Positions 59,967 to 64,000 of a stretch of 64,000 bases of DNA are shown piece after piece. Made by a program: the position numbers and the translations under genes. Each line of letters begins with the position of its first letter. Within the stretch, counting starts at the first letter, position 1. The stretch lies in the NCBI GenBank assembly GCA_910574475.1, contig CAJTAT010000009.1, positions 62,001 through 126,000 of the forward strand, read 5' to 3'. The notes beneath the pieces are model-generated. The model made no database searches and was not told the origin of the DNA. It saw only the letters and a program-made list of their open reading frames with translations. The DNA comes from Clostridia bacterium (lineage in GTDB: Bacteria > Bacillota > Clostridia > Lachnospirales > Lachnospiraceae).

Positions 59967-62273
59967 TCAGCCCGTCGCCCGCTCAACATCCAGAACACTT
60001 TCTACCTGATACAGCTTTTCTGCAATCTTTTGCAGCTCTTCTTTTCCACCAATCTCAAAGGCAATGGAAATAGTAGCTGTTCCCTGTTTGCTAGTGCGAA
60101 CACTGATACTTGTCATATTAATCTGACGTTCTGTAAAAATCTTAGATATATCCACCAACAGTCCTGTCCGGTCATTGGCGTAAATCTTAATCTCTGTGGT
60201 ATATTTTTCTCCTGGAACAGCGGGACCCACGTCCTGCCAGTCTGCTTCAATGAGCCGCATCCTCTCTGATTCCTGGAGGTTAATAATATTGATACAATCC
60301 GTACGGTGGATGGATACGCCACGACCTCTGGTGACAAATCCCACAATCTCATCCCCGGGCACCGGACTGCAACACTTGGTAAAGCGCACAGACACATCGG
60401 TCAGGCCTTTTACCACGATCCCACTCTTGGACTTGGTAAGCTTCAGCTTGTTATCCTTATCCTCGGAAACTGCTTCTAAGACTTTCTCATCCGTAATCTC
60501 CTTCTTGTGGACCTTCTCATACTCTTCCGCCATTTTATTGACGACCTGGCCTTCTTTTAGGCCGCCGTGGCCGATGGCTGCTAAAACAGACTCCCAATCC
60601 CGAAATCCATACTTGCGCATGACAGCATTTTGGAATTCTGGCTTCATAATCTCATGGATATTGACGGGTTTGGCCTTACAGTACTGAGCAAGCATTTCCT
60701 TGCCCTTCAGGATATTTTCTTCCTTAAACTCATTTTTAAACCATTGATTGATCTTATTTTTCGCCTGGGTACTCTTGACCACATTCAGCCAGTCACGGCT
60801 GGGTCCCTTAGAGTTTTGGGAGGTTAATACCTCAATGCGATCCCCATTTTGAATCTTATAGTCAATTGTCACCAGCTTGCCATTGACCCTGGCTCCAATC
60901 ATTTTGTTCCCCACAGCACTGTGGACACTATAAGCAAAATCAATCGGCGTAGAACCACTGGGAAGTGTCTTCACATCCCCCCTTGGAGTAAAACAATATA
61001 CGCTTTCTGAGAACAGATCCAAGTCACTTTTCAGCAGGTTCATAAACTCTTTGTTGTCCGACATATCCCGCTGCCATTCCAGAATCTGACGGAGCCAGCT
61101 CATTTTCTCTGCTTCCTGCTGATCCACTGTCTTTTTGCCGTCGCTGCTCTCCTTGTACTTCCAGTGAGCGGCAATTCCATACTCTGCTGTCTTATGCATC
61201 TCAAAGGTACGGATCTGAATCTCAAAAGGCTGTCCGTTTGGTCCAATGGATGTAGTGTGCAGGGATTGGTACATATTCGGCTTTGGCATAGCAATATAGT
61301 CCTTGAACCGGCCGGGAATCGGCGTGTACATCTCGTGGATCACGCCCAGAGCCGCATAGCAATCCTTCAGGGATTCCACAATAATACGCACAGCAAATAA
61401 GTCGTAAATCTGATCCAGCGTCTTGTTTTGATTTACCATTTTTTTATAAATACTAAAGAAATGCTTGACTCTGCCGTCCACCCGGGCCACAATGCCTGCA
61501 TTTTCCATATGCTTTTTTACTTCAGCCACAATGCTTTGGACAAAGGCTTCTCTGGCGCTCTTTTTATCAGAAATCTGCTCCTTCAGCTCATAGTAAACTT
61601 CCGGCTCCAGATATTTTAAAGACAAATCATCTAATTCATTCTTTACCTTGGATATACCAAGCCTCTGAGCAATGGGAGCATATATATCCATGGTCTCTCT
61701 GGCTTTTTCCTTCTGCTTTTCAGGCTTCATGTATTGAAGGGTGCGCATATTGTGAAGGCGGTCTGCCAGCTTAATCAAAATCACTCGGATATCCTTGGCC
61801 ATAGCCAGAAACATTTTTCGCAGATTTTCTGCCTGAATCTCAATCTTATCTTTGGAATAAGACAATTGTCCCAGCTTGGTGACGCCATCTACCAGAAGGG
61901 CTACTTCCTGGCTGAATTCCTTTTCAATCTCCTCTGTGGTCATCACAGTATCTTCCACTGCGTCATGGAGCAGCCCGGCTACAATTGTCTCCTTATCAAG
62001 CTCAAGATCCGCCAGAATGATGGCAACACAAAGAGGGTGAATAATATAAGGTTCACCCGACTTCCGAAGCTGGCCTTTGTGCGCAGACGCAGCAATCTTA
62101 TAAGCTTTTTCAACCATCGTCGTATCTGTGGATGGATGATATTTCAGGACACTTTTAATCAGCTCCTGATACAGCACATCAGGGCTGGTGAAATCCTGCA
62201 TGGCCCTTACGTTCTCATCATCCTGGACCACCTCTGCGCCCCTGTCTTTTATGCCGATCTTCAACTCTGCCAT
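59967..62273 (-). CDS. rel: bifunctional (p)ppGpp synthetase/hydrolase (Rel)
   Basis: 768 aa, long RSH. N-terminal HD hydrolase (AASAHKGQLRKSGEPYIIHPL, LLHDAVEDT), synthetase with GRFKDYIAMPKPNMYQSLHTT; the RFKD motif is the form found in bifunctional enzymes rather than RelA. TGS, zinc-finger-like CCxPxxGDEI (KCCSPVPGDEIVG) and ACT domains follow. Makes and degrades (p)ppGpp in starvation. Between apt and the MBL hydrolase. Confidence 0.96.
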   Translation of the reverse strand: MAELKIGIKDRGAEVVQDDENVRAMQDFTSPDVLYQELIKSVLKYHPSTDTTMVEKAYKIAASAHKGQLRKSGEPYIIHPLCVAIILADLELDKETIVAGLLHDAVEDTVMTTEEIEKEFSQEVALLVDGVTKLGQLSYSKDKIEIQAENLRKMFLAMAKDIRVILIKLADRLHNMRTLQYMKPEKQKEKARETMDIYAPIAQRLGISKVKNELDDLSLKYLEPEVYYELKEQISDKKSAREAFVQSIVAEVKKHMENAGIVARVDGRVKHFFSIYKKMVNQNKTLDQIYDLFAVRIIVESLKDCYAALGVIHEMYTPIPGRFKDYIAMPKPNMYQSLHTTSIGPNGQPFEIQIRTFEMHKTAEYGIAAHWKYKESSDGKKTVDQQEAEKMSWLRQILEWQRDMSDNKEFMNLLKSDLDLFSESVYCFTPRGDVKTLPSGSTPIDFAYSVHSAVGNKMIGARVNGKLVTIDYKIQNGDRIEVLTSQNSKGPSRDWLNVVKSTQAKNKINQWFKNEFKEENILKGKEMLAQYCKAKPVNIHEIMKPEFQNAVMRKYGFRDWESVLAAIGHGGLKEGQVVNKMAEEYEKVHKKEITDEKVLEAVSEDKDNKLKLTKSKSGIVVKGLTDVSVRFTKCCSPVPGDEIVGFVTRGRGVSIHRTDCINIINLQESERMRLIEADWQDVGPAVPGEKYTTEIKIYANDRTGLLVDISKIFTERQINMTSISVRTSKQGTATISIAFEIGGKEELQKIAEKLYQVESVLDVERATG

Positions 62274-62310
62274 CTTTTCATCACCTGCTTTTAACTATCT
62301 CATTGCCATT

Positions 62311-62835
62311 CTACTTTCCATCATAGCTGATCACGGAAGCCACATCATACTTTGCAAGGCGCTCCCGCCCCTTAAGACCTGCCAGTTCCATCAAGAAAAT
62401 AATTTTAACGACTTCTCCTCCCAGAGACTCCACCAGTTGTGCAGCAGCCTCAATCGTTCCGCCTGTGGCAATCAAATCATCTACTAAAACCACCTTTTGA
62501 CCTGGCTTAATGGAATCTTTGTGCATCTCAATCACAGCGCTGCCATACTCCAGATCATATTCTTTGGAAATCGTCTCACAGGGAAGTTTTCCTTTCTTGC
62601 GCACAAGAACAAAGGGCTTATGCAAATTGTATGCAATTGGGGTCCCAAACACAAATCCACGGGACTCCGCCCCCACCACAACATCAAAATCTACATCTTT
62701 TAACAGATTCTGCATGGAATCAATGGCAAGCTGTAAGCCATCCGCATCCTGTAACACAGAAGTTACGTCACGGAAAATAATACCTGGCTCAGGAAAATCT
62801 GGAATACTCCTTACATATTCTTCCATTTTTTTCAT
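62311..62835 (-). CDS. apt: adenine phosphoribosyltransferase
   Basis: 174 aa. PRPP loop VVLVDDLIATGGTIEAA, and the N-terminal hood (SIPDFPEPGIIFRDVT) plus GAESRGFVFG. Salvages adenine to AMP. GGAG stands 9 nt before ATG 62835. First gene of the operon from promoter 62928-62956. Confidence 0.97.
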   Translation of the reverse strand: MKKMEEYVRSIPDFPEPGIIFRDVTSVLQDADGLQLAIDSMQNLLKDVDFDVVVGAESRGFVFGTPIAYNLHKPFVLVRKKGKLPCETISKEYDLEYGSAVIEMHKDSIKPGQKVVLVDDLIATGGTIEAAAQLVESLGGEVVKIIFLMELAGLKGRERLAKYDVASVISYDGK

Positions 62836-62927
62836 AGTTGTATGCTCCTTCTTCCCCTATTATGAAATATTTATCATGAATGTTACTTATGATTTCTGTT
62901 TGTATCTTATATTCGATCAGTATTCCT

Positions 62928-62956
62928 ATTATATCACGCTTTTTTTTATTTGACAA
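62928..62956 (-). promoter_or_regulatory. promoter of the apt-rel-hemZ-hisS-aspS operon
   Basis: TTGTCA (62956-62951), 17-bp spacer, TATAAT (62933-62928). Transcription would start near 62921, leaving an 85-nt leader. The rest of the gap 62957-63072 shows only a weak terminator hairpin. Confidence 0.8.
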
Positions 62957-63009
62957 TCCCATGGAAGCATCTGATTCACGCACCTGAGCCCGCCATCCGT
63001 GTAATCAAA

Positions 63010-63036
63010 GAGAGAGACAAATAAATTGCCCCTCTC
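63010..63036 (-). terminator. rubrerythrin transcript terminator (weak)
   Basis: On the minus strand GAGAGGGGCAA pairs with TTGTCTCTCTC (two G-U pairs), followed by TTTGATTA. The tail is short, so terminator strength is uncertain. Confidence 0.45.
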
Positions 63037-63072
63037 ATATACCCGCCTAAACTTCGTATTCTTCAAATTCTA

Positions 63073-63615
63073 TTAATAATTCTCTTCTTTTACCTCGAAG
63101 TAACTTTGTGGATGACTGCAGGTCGGACAGACTTCAGGCGCCTTAGTCCCAACTACAATATGTCCGCAGTTACGGCACTCCCATACCTTAACTTCGCTCT
63201 TTTCAAATACTGTGGCTGTCTCTACATTTTTTAGCAGGTTACGGTATCTTTCCTCGTGATGCTTCTCAATATCGCCGACAAGTCTGAATTTCGCTGCAAG
63301 CTCAGGAAAGCCTTCTTCCTCTGCTGTCTTGGCAAAGTTTTCATACATATCTGTCCATTCGAAGTTTTCGCCATCTGCGGCTGCGGCAAGATTCTGCTTT
63401 GTATCACCGATTCCACTTAACTCCTTGAACCACATTTTTGCATGCTCTTTTTCATTTTCGGCTGTTTTCAAAAACAAACCTGCGATCTGCTCATAGCCTT
63501 CCTTTTTTGCTACGGAAGCAAAGTAGGTGTACTTATTCCTTGCCTGTGACTCACCTGCAAATGCTGCCTCCAAATTCTTTTCTGTCTGCGTTCCTGCATA
63601 CTTTGTTGTTCCCAT
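63073..63615 (-). CDS. rubrerythrin
   Basis: 180 aa. Diiron domain ([50 protein letters not shown]) and rubredoxin end ([29 protein letters not shown]). Peroxide reductase of anaerobes. AAGGAGG stands 7 nt before ATG 63615. It directly follows the PerR-like gene (41 bp), the usual regulatory pairing. Confidence 0.95.
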   Translation of the reverse strand: MGTTKYAGTQTEKNLEAAFAGESQARNKYTYFASVAKKEGYEQIAGLFLKTAENEKEHAKMWFKELSGIGDTKQNLAAAADGENFEWTDMYENFAKTAEEEGFPELAAKFRLVGDIEKHHEERYRNLLKNVETATVFEKSEVKVWECRNCGHIVVGTKAPEVCPTCSHPQSYFEVKEENY

Positions 63616-63656
63616 GTTATTTTCCTCCTTAATGATATTTAATGACACACTTTGGT

Positions 63657-64000
63657 TTACATCTTTTCTTTTCTGCACTTGGGACATAGGTAAAATACCT
63701 TTAAATCATAAGAGATAATTCCTTCTCCAAGCTGTTTTTCCAGATTCCCCGTCAGATCTTCAAATTTCATGTCGCATAATGTACTACATTTCTTGCAGAC
63801 TAAATGATCATGCTTTTTAATTTTATCGTATCGGTCGCGGGAGCCTTCTATGGATATTTTTCGTATCCGTCCTTCCCGGCACAAGGTATTCAGATTATTA
63901 TATATCGTTGCCTGAACGACTTTAGGCTCTGTTTTTTTTAATTCTAAAAAAATCTGTTCTGCTGTCATATGCTCTTTAGACTGATTGATTAATTCTAATA
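63657..64000 (-). CDS. PerR/Fur family repressor, 5' end outside window
   Basis: The frame is open through the window edge, so the start lies beyond 64000. The visible part has the DNA-binding winged helix ([43 protein letters not shown]), the regulatory-site motif [15 protein letters not shown] and a second CPKC pair, which form the structural zinc site of PerR. PerR senses peroxide through iron-catalysed His oxidation. Its position before rubrerythrin fits. An internal ATG at 63968 is not the true start because the upstream codons continue the conserved helix. Confidence 0.88.
   Translation of the reverse strand, partial: LELINQSKEHMTAEQIFLELKKTEPKVVQATIYNNLNTLCREGRIRKISIEGSRDRYDKIKKHDHLVCKKCSTLCDMKFEDLTGNLEKQLGEGIISYDLKVFYLCPKCRKEKM

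Noticed and set aside
62789-62983. 64-aa frame opposite and upstream of apt
   Set aside because: It covers the apt promoter and start in another frame, has no ribosome binding site and no domain.

Overview
The window looks like chromosomal DNA of a strictly anaerobic, low-to-mid GC Firmicute, most likely a gut member of the Lachnospiraceae. The evidence is the gene set: a PolC-type replicative polymerase, anaerobic HemZ, a HydE hydrogenase maturase, two rubrerythrins, a PerR-like regulator, an anaerobic sulfatase-maturating enzyme and many strong AGGAGG ribosome binding sites. Genus-level placement is inference. Almost all genes lie on the minus strand in long, tightly packed or overlapping operons, so coordinates should be read right to left. 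Plus-strand genes are few: a 65-aa membrane protein, tRNA-Gly, a small protein plus rubrerythrin, a LUD protein, a DUF1294 protein and the sulfatase-maturating enzyme.

Layout from left to right. 1-6029: NudC (cut by the window edge), a macro-domain hydrolase and HydE; then a VOC protein, ThrS, a DUF218 membrane protein and a SEC-C protein. 6140-6760: a compact type I toxin-antitoxin locus with a 28-aa holin-like toxin, a convergent antitoxin RNA and a shared terminator, followed by repeats and a possible decayed second copy. 6963-8840: PadR and an unusual SEDS-like membrane protein under a nested palindromic operator. 8972-11305: purA, a HAD hydrolase and a small anchored protein. 11307-16432: a complete branched-chain amino acid ABC importer (livJHMGF) with a long structured leader. 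16474-24971: ftsW, ispG, polC and a soluble hybrid histidine kinase. 25234-33066: ilvE, a chemoreceptor, folA and thyA, an aldehyde/alcohol dehydrogenase pair and a ferredoxin. 33218-35243: tRNA-Gly, rubrerythrin and a LUD protein. 35240-40570: an amidase and a MacB-type transporter with an extracellular CARDB-like protein. 40836-43343: glyA, DUF1294 and a TauE-type exporter.

43467-53936 is the most interesting region. It holds an eight-gene operon: cytosolic sulfatase, lipoprotein binding protein, two permeases, two ABC ATPases, a BadF-type kinase and a glycerol-1-phosphate dehydrogenase-like enzyme. A convergent sulfatase-maturating enzyme, a TauE exporter and a DeoR regulator flank it. Together they suggest import of a sulfated small molecule, desulfation inside the cell and further metabolism of the product. 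The two ATPases carry complementary defects (one in the signature motif, the other in the switch histidine), as expected for an obligate heterodimer with one working and one degenerate ATP site.

53995-64000: a housekeeping operon apt-rel-MBL hydrolase-hemZ-HD domain protein-hisS-aspS, then rubrerythrin and a PerR-like regulator that runs off the window.

Two repeat families have no obvious explanation. One is a roughly 95-nt hairpin leader before livJ and aspS, with a short GCGGAACTT motif just before the ribosome binding site of five genes. The other is a dispersed palindrome with TACCCTC/GAGGGTA ends, present three times.
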